Notes: generated from the letters alone by a model not told the origin. Positions 42,782 to 51,661 are shown, numbered from the stretch's first letter. The stretch: 64,000 nucleotides of DNA from Nocardia sp. NBC_01327 (GCF_035958815.1 NZ_CP108383.1:124001-188000), one strand, 5' to 3'. A program made the numbers and translations.

Positions 42782-45115
42782 TCACGAGTGCAGCATGTCC
42801 CCGATAATGTCCCCACCCGGATGCGTCCCCAGATCGATCCCGGAATGCACCCCGCCATCCCCGAACAACCCCGCATCCGCACCCCCGGCATGCACCCCCT
42901 CCCCGAACGCATTCGAAACATCCAGCCCCGCCCAAGGATTCAACCCCGACCCCACCCCAACCTCAGCCCCACCCACCCCATGCGCCCCCACATCAACCCC
43001 ACTCCCCACCTGAGCCCCCACCCCACCGGCACCCTGCGCACCGACATCCACCCCGGTCCCCAACCCCCCGGAAACCCCGGCCCCCAATTCATTCCCGGCG
43101 TGCACCCCCGCCCCAACCGCAGAGTCAACCCCACCCGTAATTCCCGCACCCACCTGCGAACCACCGTGCAGCGCCGAATCCAAGCCCGAATCGAGCCCCG
43201 CGCCAACGCCACCGGCAGTCTGCGCACCAACATCGATGCCACTGGTCAACCCGGTCTCGAGACCAGCGCCAACCTGCGAACCACCGTGCAAGGCTGTATC
43301 CAAACCGGAGTTGAGCCCTGCGCCGACACCGCCGGCGGTCTGCGCACCGATATCCACACCGGTCCCCAACCCGCCGGAAAGCCCGGCAGACAGGTCATTT
43401 CCGGCGTGCACGCCAGCGCCGACCGCCGAATCGATACCACCGTTCAACCCGGTCTCGAGGCCCGCACCAATCTGCGAACCACCATGCAGGGCAGCATCCG
43501 GGCCCGAATTGAGGCCCGCCCCGAGACCACCGGCAGTCTGCGCACCGGCATCGATCCCGGTATTCAGACCGGCACCGAGCTGAGTTCCACCCCCGACAGC
43601 CGCGTTAGCTGCCCCGGAAAGCCCTGTCTCCAAACCACTTCCGATCTGCGCGCCCGCCCCCGCACCGGCTGCCAAACCACCGGAAAGCCCTGCATTCAGC
43701 TCACTCCCGAGCTGAGCACCCAGGCCGGTCGCACCGTTCACCGCACCATTCAGGCCGGTCTCCAAACCACCACCGAGCCCCACACCGGCGCCAACTGTGG
43801 AATCGATACCGCCGGAAAGCCCTGCGCCGAGATCACTTCCGAGATGCGCACCGAGATCCGTGGCACCGTTGACAGCGCCGTCGAGGCCGGTCTGCAGACC
43901 ACCGGATGCACCCAGGGCTGAATTCAGTCCGCCGGAAAGGTCCGCGGCCGCGCCGGTACCTGCATTCACCGCACCGGACAAGCCGGTCGCCAAACCACCG
44001 CCGAGGCCCGCACCAGCCTGTGCACCCGCACCGATCGCGGAATCTATGCCGCCGGAAAGCCCCGCGTTGAGATCGCTCCCGAGCTGGGTGCTGAGGCCGG
44101 TTGCGGCGTTGACCGCGCCATTCAGACCGGTGGCTACGTCGCCGCCGAGGCCCGCACCAAGCTGCGCGCCCGCACCGATTGCGGAGTCGATGCCGCCGGA
44201 AAGCCCTGTGCCGAGGTCACTTCCGAGGTGCGCGCCGAGGTCGGTCGCGCCGTTCAGCGCGCCATTGAGGCCGGTCTGCAGGCCACCGCCTGCGCCGAGG
44301 GCGGAGTCCAGTCCGCCGGAAAGGTTTGCGCCGAGATCTGCGGCAGCGGCGGTGCCTGCGTTGACTGCGCCGGAGAGGGTGGCTCCGGCTTGGCCGAGGG
44401 CGTCGGCGGCGGCTTGGACTCCGGCGGTCAGGCCGGCGCCGGCGGAGAGGCCACCGGTCAGGGCGGAGGTGAGGTCGGCGGCGGCTTGGGTGCCGAGGAC
44501 GCCGGAGAGGTTGGCTTCCAGGCCGGTTGCGGCGTTGGCGGCGCCGTCCAGGCCGGCGGAGAGACCGGCGCCGAGGGTGGAGGCCGCACCGGCGAGGGCG
44601 CCGATACCGGAGGAGAGGCCCAGTTCGAGGCCGGTTCCGGCGTCGCCGGTGAAGCAGACCTCGGTGCCGGTGGCGGTGGCCGTGCTGAGGTTCACGGTGG
44701 CGCCGGTCGTCCCCGCCGCGACCGTGCCGGTGTTCACCCCTACCGCACCATTGAGACCTGCGGCACCGTTCAGGCCGCTGGCGCCATTCAGCCCGGCAGC
44801 ACCATTGAGCCCGGCAGCACCATTGAGCCCACCTGCACCGTTCAACCCGAGGCCTCCATTCACTCCGAGGTTCCCGTTGAGCCCGGCGCCGGTGTCGGCC
44901 CCGGCCCCGGCGGCACAGATCGCGGACAGCTGCGAACCTCCCGCTACCAGCGCGGATTCGGCCACCATCGGCGCGACGGCGGTGATGTCCTCCGGCGTCA
45001 CCGACCCGAGCCCGGCGTCGGCGAGCGACTGTGCGGGGTTGGTGCAGTAGCCGGCCGCGGCTTCGTGATCCCGCAGCAGGTTGAGGATGAACTCGAGAAT
45101 TGCATTGGGGCTCAT
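42782..45115 (-). CDS. iniB: IniB-like protein with long Gly/Ala/Leu repeat region
   Basis: This protein begins with the IniB N-terminal domain (MSPNAILEFILNLLRDHEAAAGYCTNP...GLGSVTPEDITAVAPMV, ~1-65), then about 700 residues of low-complexity repeats rich in Gly, Ala, Leu, Ser and Asn. These include GLNGA pentads near 115-140 and later modules such as GLSGGIDSAIGAGAQ and QTAGGVGAGLNSGLD. At 777 residues it is much longer than mycobacterial IniB (about 480). The ATG at 45115 has AGGAGA upstream. It is first in the iniB-iniA-iniC row and divergent from the Hsp70-like gene. No signal peptide or membrane helix is evident; the biochemical role of IniB is unknown. Confidence 0.85.
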   Translation of the reverse strand: MSPNAILEFILNLLRDHEAAAGYCTNPAQSLADAGLGSVTPEDITAVAPMVAESALVAGGSQLSAICAAGAGADTGAGLNGNLGVNGGLGLNGAGGLNGAAGLNGAAGLNGASGLNGAAGLNGAVGVNTGTVAAGTTGATVNLSTATATGTEVCFTGDAGTGLELGLSSGIGALAGAASTLGAGLSAGLDGAANAATGLEANLSGVLGTQAAADLTSALTGGLSAGAGLTAGVQAAADALGQAGATLSGAVNAGTAAAADLGANLSGGLDSALGAGGGLQTGLNGALNGATDLGAHLGSDLGTGLSGGIDSAIGAGAQLGAGLGGDVATGLNGAVNAATGLSTQLGSDLNAGLSGGIDSAIGAGAQAGAGLGGGLATGLSGAVNAGTGAAADLSGGLNSALGASGGLQTGLDGAVNGATDLGAHLGSDLGAGLSGGIDSTVGAGVGLGGGLETGLNGAVNGATGLGAQLGSELNAGLSGGLAAGAGAGAQIGSGLETGLSGAANAAVGGGTQLGAGLNTGIDAGAQTAGGLGAGLNSGPDAALHGGSQIGAGLETGLNGGIDSAVGAGVHAGNDLSAGLSGGLGTGVDIGAQTAGGVGAGLNSGLDTALHGGSQVGAGLETGLTSGIDVGAQTAGGVGAGLDSGLDSALHGGSQVGAGITGGVDSAVGAGVHAGNELGAGVSGGLGTGVDVGAQGAGGVGAQVGSGVDVGAHGVGGAEVGVGSGLNPWAGLDVSNAFGEGVHAGGADAGLFGDGGVHSGIDLGTHPGGDIIGDMLHS

Positions 45116-45174
45116 GGCGAATCGTCTCCTGGGTGGGCGGGCCCGGCTGACCCGCACTGTTCGAATTGCTTTTC

Positions 45175-45273
45175 ACGCTAGGAACCCGACCCGTTACGCC
45201 GTAACGGGGTGAACTCCCCCCGTTTCGCGTGTCGCCTCGGTAGGGGGTTGATGGCGATTAGGGGAATTTCCCC
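45175..45273. promoter_or_regulatory. Divergent ini control region with palindromes
   Basis: In the 316-nt gap between iniB and the Hsp70-like gene, CCCGTTAC-GCC-GTAACGGG (45190-45208) is a perfect inverted repeat just upstream of a -10-like TAGCGT for iniB (minus strand, 45180-45175), overlapping where the -35 would lie. A second perfect palindrome, GGGGAA-T-TTCCCC, lies at 45261-45273. GGTAACGG at about 45290 resembles a half-site of the first. These are candidate sites for IniR or another envelope-stress regulator. The rest of the gap shows no gene. Confidence 0.5.
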
Positions 45274-45431
45274 GGAATCGCGCGGGAAACGGTAACGGCG
45301 GTCCCCCAGCAACCGACAGGTCCCATGGGTCATCCGGCCTGCACCACAGCCTTTCGCACATTTCGGACGTAACAGCTTTCGGCCAGCACGCGAATCACCC
45401 GACGCGTGTTTCGATCGACAGGGGATCTCGA

Positions 45432-47195
45432 ATGAGTCAGGGGATGGCGCTCGGCATTACTGTCGGGGCGTCCAATACGGTTGCCGTGACGACTTCGGGG
45501 GGACAGCGCAGACTGCACATCCGGCCGAGCATGATCGGCGCGGAGCACGAACTTCCGGAAAGCTTCCTGTCCAGGGTCGGAGACCCGGTGGATATCCGGA
45601 TGCGAGACGGATCCGCTGTGCGCGCAGCGGATCTCGTGGCCGCGGCGATCGGCCGGGCGGTGGACGATTCCGGCCTCGCCGCGGCCATGGTGGCCTGCTA
45701 TCCGGCCTGGTGGTCACAGCACACAGTGGAGGTACAGCGCGCGGCCCTCGCCGCCGCCGGACTCGACAGTGTGGCCCTGGTACCGGAACCTGCCGCCGCC
45801 ATGCGCTGGCTGCAGGAGGTGCACGAATCCACCCACGACGGCGCCATGATCGTGTACGACCTGGGCGCAACGGGTTTGACCGTTTCGGTGGCACGCACCG
45901 GCGCGCTGTCCGGTCTGCTCGGCGAGCCGGTGCGGTCGACCGCCGTGGCGGGCGCCGAGTTCGACCTCCTGACCATGCGTTACGCCCTGGGACTCGCCAT
46001 GGGTGAGACCGATTTCGACCCCTTCGATCCACTGGTCGAAAAGGAATTGGCCGAACTGCGGGTGCGCTGCAGGATCGCGAAAGAGGCGCTCTCCACACAC
46101 ACGGCGACCGTGATTCCGGTCCGCATGCCCGGCCAGAGCCCGATCGATGTCCGCCTGGTGCGTGATGAAGCCGAAGATCTCTACCGGGGTCCGCTGGTCG
46201 CCTCCATCGACCTGGTCCACGAGGCCGTGCGCCGCGCCGGACTGACCGCCGCCGAGGTGGACGGCATCCTGCTCACCGGCGGCGGCGCGGCCATCCCGCT
46301 GGTCACCGAACTGCTCTCCACCGAGTTCGGCGTCCCGGTGGCGGCCGCGGCCGATCCGGCCCATCTCAGTGCGCACGGCGCCGCATTGCTCGCCGCCGAC
46401 CTGCTGGCCGATACGACCGACACCGAAGCCCATCCGACCATCGCGCCACCGGCGCGCCGCGAGGATCACGACGGCAGCCGGACTCCTGCGGGCGAACGCG
46501 GAAATACCCAGCGCGACATCGCCACTCGGCTGGATGACCCGCGCAGCATGCAGATCGCCGCGATCGGCGATCTGTCCGGCGGCGCGGTCGAACCGGTTAC
46601 CGCCGTGAACAACAGCGGTGGTGAAGTCACCGGAAGCACTGTGGCAGCGGCGGTTCCACCACTACCCGAGCTACCCGACGAGGAACCTCGCACGGGTTTC
46701 ACACACTGGCGCAGGGTCGCGGTGATCGGCGCGGTGGCCATCGCGGTGGCCGCCCTCGCCACCGGAACCCTGGCCATGGGTACCGGTGCGCAGTCCGCGC
46801 CCTCGAATTCCACTGCGCCACAGGCTCCTGCGACATCCGTCGTCGCGCCGAATCCTTCTGCCGCCCCGGTGAATGCCGGTGGGCAGACGGCGAATACCGG
46901 CGGGCAGACGATACCGGTCACGCACGCGGGAGCTCCGGCACACGCGGGCGCCCCCGCCCCGGGCACGACGGCGGCGGCGCCGAACGCGGCAGCACCGGCG
47001 ACGCCCGGAGCGCCCGCACCCGCACCGGAGCAGGCGAATTCTCCCGCACCCCAGACGGTTCCGGCCGCACCCCAGCCGCAACTGCCCACGATTCCACAGC
47101 CCGTGATTACCGCGCCGACGGTCCAGCTTCCCGATCTGGGCCAGCTCGGCAAGGCAGTTCCCGCGGCGCCGACCATTCCGCATATCGGTGGCTGA
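45432..47195 (+). CDS. Membrane-anchored Hsp70-like (actin-fold) protein
   Basis: This 587-residue protein has an N-terminal Hsp70/actin-like nucleotide domain (1-~330): phosphate-1 LGITVGASNTVAV with Thr10 where DnaK has the catalytic Asp, phosphate-2 MIVYDLGATGLTVSVA, and adenosine motif DGILLTGGGAAIPLV. There is no substrate-binding domain. A linker follows, then one membrane helix (about 430-450, VAVIGAVAIAVAALATGTLAMG), and ~135 residues rich in Ala, Pro, Gly, Thr predicted outside the membrane. The ATG at 45432 has AGGGGA upstream. It lies divergent from iniBAC and 14 nt before iniR, so it probably works with them. ATPase activity is uncertain. Confidence 0.85.
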   Translation: MSQGMALGITVGASNTVAVTTSGGQRRLHIRPSMIGAEHELPESFLSRVGDPVDIRMRDGSAVRAADLVAAAIGRAVDDSGLAAAMVACYPAWWSQHTVEVQRAALAAAGLDSVALVPEPAAAMRWLQEVHESTHDGAMIVYDLGATGLTVSVARTGALSGLLGEPVRSTAVAGAEFDLLTMRYALGLAMGETDFDPFDPLVEKELAELRVRCRIAKEALSTHTATVIPVRMPGQSPIDVRLVRDEAEDLYRGPLVASIDLVHEAVRRAGLTAAEVDGILLTGGGAAIPLVTELLSTEFGVPVAAAADPAHLSAHGAALLAADLLADTTDTEAHPTIAPPARREDHDGSRTPAGERGNTQRDIATRLDDPRSMQIAAIGDLSGGAVEPVTAVNNSGGEVTGSTVAAAVPPLPELPDEEPRTGFTHWRRVAVIGAVAIAVAALATGTLAMGTGAQSAPSNSTAPQAPATSVVAPNPSAAPVNAGGQTANTGGQTIPVTHAGAPAHAGAPAPGTTAAAPNAAAPATPGAPAPAPEQANSPAPQTVPAAPQPQLPTIPQPVITAPTVQLPDLGQLGKAVPAAPTIPHIGG

Positions 47196-47209
47196 GAGTT
47201 GGTTCTCCC

Positions 47210-50200
47210 GTGATAGGCAATACCCCCGTCGCACTGGATTCCCTGCCGTGCACGCGAGAGATCTTCCGGGAGTTGGATTCCGATGATCCCGCTCCCCTGC
47301 TGTATCTGATTCGCGGACGCTCCGGCACCGGCAAATCAACCCTGCTGACTGCCATCCGCAATCGCCTCCGCGCCCGCGGCATCCCCCTGATCGAGGCCGC
47401 CGCCATCATGTCGGCCGACCCCGCATCGACGCGGCACGACCCCCTTCGGCCCGATGTATCCACCGAGCCGATCGCGGGCGAGCCGCAGAGCCGCAACGGT
47501 TCCGGCACCCCGGCTGACACGGTCGCGAGCACAACGCGACAAACCCGCAACGGTTCCGGCACTCCCACCGACGCGGTCACGAGCGCAACGCAGCAGGCCC
47601 GCAACGGTTCCGGCTCCCCCGCCGCCTCGATCGCGAGCACAACGCGACAAACCCGCAACGGTTCCGGCACTCCCACCGACGCGGTCACGAGCGCAACGCA
47701 GCAAGCCCGCAACGGTTCCGGCTCCCCCGCCGCCTCGATCGCGAGCGCAGTGCCGCAGGCTCGCGGCGGTTCTGGGGCGGCGGCCCGCTCGCGGGTCGCC
47801 GTGGTGGTCGACGATGCGCACGGTTTGAGCCCGGCGGAGTTCGACAGGTTGTGTGCCGTCGCCGAATCCGGCGCCTGCACCGTCGTGATCGCGACGCTGC
47901 CCCGACCGCACGACCCGCGATTGCGCGCCCTGGCCGAACTGGTGGCGCGGCGCGGGCGGGTGGTGGATCTACGGGCCCTCGGTGCGACCGAGATCGCCCC
48001 TTTTGCACGCGAACTGGGCATGATGGTGCCTCGCGGGCTGGCGCAGCACATCCACCGCCAGACCGCCGGGATCCACGGCGGCGTGGTGGCGGCGCTGACC
48101 GCGGCCTGCGCGACCCGCCTGGACGCGGGTCTCAGCGCGGTCGACGATGCCGTCGCCGGCTGGGCGCGAGGCCGGCTGGACGACGCCGATCCGGACCTGC
48201 TGGACACCTTCGTGGTGGCCGCCATCGGCGCGGGCCTGGATACCGCCGAACTTGCCGAGGTGCTGGACGTGACCCCCACGGCCGCACAGGATCTGGTCGA
48301 TCGCGCTCGCAGCAGCGCCCTGGTCACCGATGCCGATCTGCTGCTGACCCCGGCCATCGCACCGCTGCGCACGCTGGTCGGCGACCGCCGGGTGCTCGCG
48401 GTACAGCGCAGACTTCTGCAGGCCCGGCTGGACGCGGGCCTGCTGCGCGATCACACCGCACTGCTGCTGGCCGAATCCGGCGTCCGCGATCCCCGGTTGG
48501 CCGAATTCCTCTGCGCCACAGCTGAGAAGGCGGGCGACGAAGCCGTCCGCCACTACGCCGCCGCGGCCACGGCCGGCGCCGATCTCGAGGCCATCGCCCT
48601 GCGCTGGGCCGATGCCGCCGCCCGCACCGGCGACTGCGACACCGCCCTCCGCCTCGCCGAACCCGTCCTGGCCCGCCCGCATGCCGCGCCCGCGGAACTC
48701 GCTGCCGCGGTGCGCATCTGCGCGGGCGTCTGGACTCGCCGCGGTCTCGCCAATCGGGCCGCGCAGCTCTACACCTGGCTCGGCGCGGATCGAGTCGGCG
48801 CGGACTGGGCGGTGGCCGCCACCGTCCTGTACCTCGCGGGCCACGCGCCCACGGCCCGCGCCCTGTCCACCTGCTCCGCCCACTGGCCGCCCACCGAGGC
48901 CACCGCCCGCACCGCCCTCATCGCCGAAGCCCTGGCCGATTCGGTCGAAACCCTCCCACCCCCGGCACATTTCACCGCCGATCCCACAAACCGCACGTAC
49001 CCGACCCCCGCCGACGCCACCCAATTCGCCCCAGCCCCACAGCGCCCCACCGCCGGATTCGCCCCAGCGTCGCACCTGCCCACCGCCTATGCCGCCCGGG
49101 GCGCAGCTGATCGGGGTGGTGAAGGTGTGGATCGGCCGGCACTCACCGGCGCTGCCCGATTGACCGCCATGACGCATGGCTCGTCCGAACTCGCGCCGGT
49201 TCCACCGCGTTTCACGACTCGGGCGGGCGAGGCCGGGCGGAGTGCGGCGGTCGCGGCGGCGTCCGCGCTGATTCACGCGGCGCATTCGGGGGTGGCGCCC
49301 AATGAGAACGGCGGGGACCGATTCCTGCCGTGCTCGGCGGTATCCATTGCGACGCTGCTGTGCCTGTCGATGGGCGAACCCCGGCGGGCCGCGGACGCCT
49401 TGCGCGGCGCCGGCCACGATCCGCAGAGCCTGGTGCTCGGCGCGTGGGTCGCCATGCTGGGCGGCGACGAGCAGGCCGCGGCCGCCGTGGTCGCCGGACT
49501 GGACCTGGCCGCACTCGATCCCCGGGACCGGCTGCTGGCGCACGGCGTCATCGTCGGATTGGCCAGGCGCAGCGGCGATCACACGGCTCTCACGCTGGCT
49601 TGGCAGCAGGCCTACCCGCTGTTCGACGAGGTGAGCGCGGACCTGCTGGCCCTGCTGCCGATCGGCGAATTGTGGCTTGCCGGAATCCGATTGCGCGATG
49701 AGGGCCGGATGACAGCCCTGGTCGACGCGGCCGGAGAACTGCTGCGCGTCCTGGGCGATCCGCCCGCATGGTCGAATGCCTTCCACTGGTACGCGATTCA
49801 GGCCGCCATCGCCCACGAGAGCCCGAACGACCTGGTGCCGCACGCCCATCGACTCAAGGCCGCCGCCGAATCCGGTGATTCGCAAGCCGCCGCGCTGGCG
49901 GACGCGGGCCGCACCTGGGTGCTGGTGCTGCGCGGTCAGGTGGAGCGCGTCCAGGTGGAGGCCGCGGTCGGCCGCCTGGCCGGACTCGGCCTGATCTGGG
50001 ATGCCGCCCGCCTCGCCAGCGAGGCCGCCCTGGCCGCCGACGACCCGGTCACCGCGACCGCCCTGCTCAAGCTGGCCCGCACCCTGCGCACCCGGGCACG
50101 CCCGCCGGAGGTGCGCGCACCGGCTCCGGCCGCCCCGCCGCCGCGCCCGGAACCGCGCACCGATACGGTCCTGAGTGAACGCGAGCGAGAGGTCGCGGAG

Positions 50201-50368
50201 CTCGTACTGCTCGGCCTGACCTACCGGGAAATCGGGGCTCGCCTCTATATCTCCGCGAAAACCGTCGAGCATCACGTCGCCCGGATACGGCGTCGGATCG
50301 GTGCGAGCTCGCGTTCGGAGTTATTGTCAATGCTCCGCGCCATGGGTCACGGTTCCCTCCTCGTATGA
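47210..50368 (+). CDS. iniR: IniR-like ATPase/LuxR-type transcriptional regulator
   Basis: This 1052-residue regulator resembles M. tuberculosis IniR (Rv0339c), the large LuxR-type activator of iniBAC. An N-terminal STAND/AAA-type ATPase has Walker A GRSGTGKS (36-43) and Walker B VAVVVDDAH (196-204). A long helical repeat region follows, then a C-terminal LuxR HTH (about 986-1030): LSEREREVAELVLLGLTYREIGARLYISAKTVEHHVARIRRRIG. Between Walker A and B lie five 18-residue tandem repeats. GTG start at 47210. It sits between the two Hsp70-like genes, 14 and 46 nt from them, so the three form one operon. Confidence 0.85.
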   Translation: MIGNTPVALDSLPCTREIFRELDSDDPAPLLYLIRGRSGTGKSTLLTAIRNRLRARGIPLIEAAAIMSADPASTRHDPLRPDVSTEPIAGEPQSRNGSGTPADTVASTTRQTRNGSGTPTDAVTSATQQARNGSGSPAASIASTTRQTRNGSGTPTDAVTSATQQARNGSGSPAASIASAVPQARGGSGAAARSRVAVVVDDAHGLSPAEFDRLCAVAESGACTVVIATLPRPHDPRLRALAELVARRGRVVDLRALGATEIAPFARELGMMVPRGLAQHIHRQTAGIHGGVVAALTAACATRLDAGLSAVDDAVAGWARGRLDDADPDLLDTFVVAAIGAGLDTAELAEVLDVTPTAAQDLVDRARSSALVTDADLLLTPAIAPLRTLVGDRRVLAVQRRLLQARLDAGLLRDHTALLLAESGVRDPRLAEFLCATAEKAGDEAVRHYAAAATAGADLEAIALRWADAAARTGDCDTALRLAEPVLARPHAAPAELAAAVRICAGVWTRRGLANRAAQLYTWLGADRVGADWAVAATVLYLAGHAPTARALSTCSAHWPPTEATARTALIAEALADSVETLPPPAHFTADPTNRTYPTPADATQFAPAPQRPTAGFAPASHLPTAYAARGAADRGGEGVDRPALTGAARLTAMTHGSSELAPVPPRFTTRAGEAGRSAAVAAASALIHAAHSGVAPNENGGDRFLPCSAVSIATLLCLSMGEPRRAADALRGAGHDPQSLVLGAWVAMLGGDEQAAAAVVAGLDLAALDPRDRLLAHGVIVGLARRSGDHTALTLAWQQAYPLFDEVSADLLALLPIGELWLAGIRLRDEGRMTALVDAAGELLRVLGDPPAWSNAFHWYAIQAAIAHESPNDLVPHAHRLKAAAESGDSQAAALADAGRTWVLVLRGQVERVQVEAAVGRLAGLGLIWDAARLASEAALAADDPVTATALLKLARTLRTRARPPEVRAPAPAAPPPRPEPRTDTVLSEREREVAELVLLGLTYREIGARLYISAKTVEHHVARIRRRIGASSRSELLSMLRAMGHGSLLV
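47492..47761 (+). repeat. In-frame 54-bp minisatellite inside iniR
   Basis: Five units of 54 bp start at 47492, 47546, 47600, 47654 and 47708, each encoding 18 residues beginning RNGSG (for example RNGSGTPTDAVTSATQQA), followed by a degenerate RGGSG. Units 2 and 4 encode the same peptide and units 3 and 5 are nearly the same, so the array also has a 108-bp higher-order period. It encodes residues 95-184, between Walker A and Walker B. Confidence 0.95.
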
Positions 50369-50414
50369 CCACGGCGCGGAGGAAAATCAGGACGCACCGA
50401 GTGAGGTAACCACG

Positions 50415-51557
50415 ATGGCCACAGGGGTGGGCCTGCGGATAGCCGACGACGAATCCGTCGTGGCCGTCGTCACGGGCGATGACGCGACACTCCCGGTGCA
50501 CTACATCGTGCGCGAGTCGATCCTGCACATGGCCGATGACGGTGACGCGGTGCTCGGCGGCGATCCGCCGGAGGGCCCGTCGAATTCGATCCGCGGATTC
50601 GTGAGCGCCGTCGGCGATCCGGCGGGCATGCCGGTCGACGAGGGCGAGGCGTACCGCGCCGAAGACCTGATGGCCACCGCCGCCTTCTGCCTGATCAATC
50701 TGGCCGCCGATCATCTGAACGGCCCGGCCGAGTTCTATGCCACCTATCCGACGGCGTGGCCGGACGAGAATATCCAGGCCCTGCGCGAGGCCCTCGACTA
50801 TCTGGGCCTGAAGTCGGTGGTGCTGGTCAGCGAACGCGATCTGCCCCAGCCGGACGCCGACGACGCCGGAAAGTCGTTCGCACACAATGCCGCTCGCGCC
50901 GCACTGGCCGCGGTGCTCGCGACCCCCGCCGGTCTGACCCCGCCCGATCCCACCGCCAGCACCCAGAATGCCGCCGACGTCACCGATATCCTGCCCGCGC
51001 TGTCGGCGCCCGAGCCGCTCGCACAGGCGTATTCGGCGGCGTTCCCGGCGGCCACCACCGTCGATTCGGCGGTCGGTCCGATCACCGCCGAACAGCCGAT
51101 CGTGCAGCTGCCGAAGCAGCGTGCCAATCGCGGTCCGTACATGATCGCCGCCGCCACGGCCATTATCGGTTTGCTCCTGGGTGGCCTCGGGGTGGCGGCG
51201 GTGTTGCGTCCGGACGACTCCCCGGCCGGTCCGCCGCGCGGTGAGGTGGCCAATCAACCGGCGGCGACCGCGGGCGCGGTACCGCCGCTGCTACCACCGA
51301 GTCCCGGCCCGCCGGCGGCCGCAGTGCCCGCACCCGCCGATTCGTTCGAAGCCCCGGCAACGACGAATCCGCCCATCACCACGGTGCCGCCGACCACCAC
51401 CACCGAACCGCCCCCGCCGACCACCACGGTTCGGCCCACACCACCGCCGACCACGACGCCGGCCTACCCGCCGTATTACACGTACCCGCCGGTGCCCACC
51501 TGGCAGCTGCCGACGGCCCCGGTCTTCCAGGACCCCTGGCCACAGAGTCCGTACTGA
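50415..51557 (+). CDS. Truncated Hsp70-like membrane protein (half nucleotide domain)
   Basis: This 380-residue paralog of the Hsp70-like protein at 45432 keeps only its first half. GVGLRIADDESVVAVVT matches its start. AEDLMATAAFCLINLAADHLNGPAEFYATYP...LREALDYLGLKSVVLVSE matches AADLVAAAIGRAVDDS...ACYPAWWSQHTVEVQRAALAAAGLDSVALVPE. The phosphate-2 and adenosine motifs are missing. A membrane helix follows (about 241-262, MIAAATAIIGLLLGGLGVAAVL), then a ~115-residue Pro/Thr-rich extracytoplasmic tail ending in Tyr/Pro-rich sequence. It cannot bind nucleotide like an Hsp70, so a scaffold or sensor role is more likely. The ATG at 50415 has GAGG 8 nt upstream. Confidence 0.82.
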   Translation: MATGVGLRIADDESVVAVVTGDDATLPVHYIVRESILHMADDGDAVLGGDPPEGPSNSIRGFVSAVGDPAGMPVDEGEAYRAEDLMATAAFCLINLAADHLNGPAEFYATYPTAWPDENIQALREALDYLGLKSVVLVSERDLPQPDADDAGKSFAHNAARAALAAVLATPAGLTPPDPTASTQNAADVTDILPALSAPEPLAQAYSAAFPAATTVDSAVGPITAEQPIVQLPKQRANRGPYMIAAATAIIGLLLGGLGVAAVLRPDDSPAGPPRGEVANQPAATAGAVPPLLPPSPGPPAAAVPAPADSFEAPATTNPPITTVPPTTTTEPPPPTTTVRPTPPPTTTPAYPPYYTYPPVPTWQLPTAPVFQDPWPQSPY

Positions 51558-51661
51558 TTTAGTAGAGACCTTCTGTGGTTTGTACCCTAAAGTGGTGCGC
51601 TGACCGATGTTCCGCAAAGTAACCGGACTGTCGGTCTGCTGGTGCACTACGAAGGGACTCC

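Noticed and set aside
42638..43921. A 427-codon plus-strand Pro/Thr-rich frame
   Set aside because: It is the reverse reading of the Gly/Ala repeats of iniB. The IniB N-terminal domain and ribosome site support the minus strand.
47969..50275. A 768-codon minus-strand open frame
   Set aside because: It is antisense to iniR, whose Walker and LuxR motifs establish the real frame.
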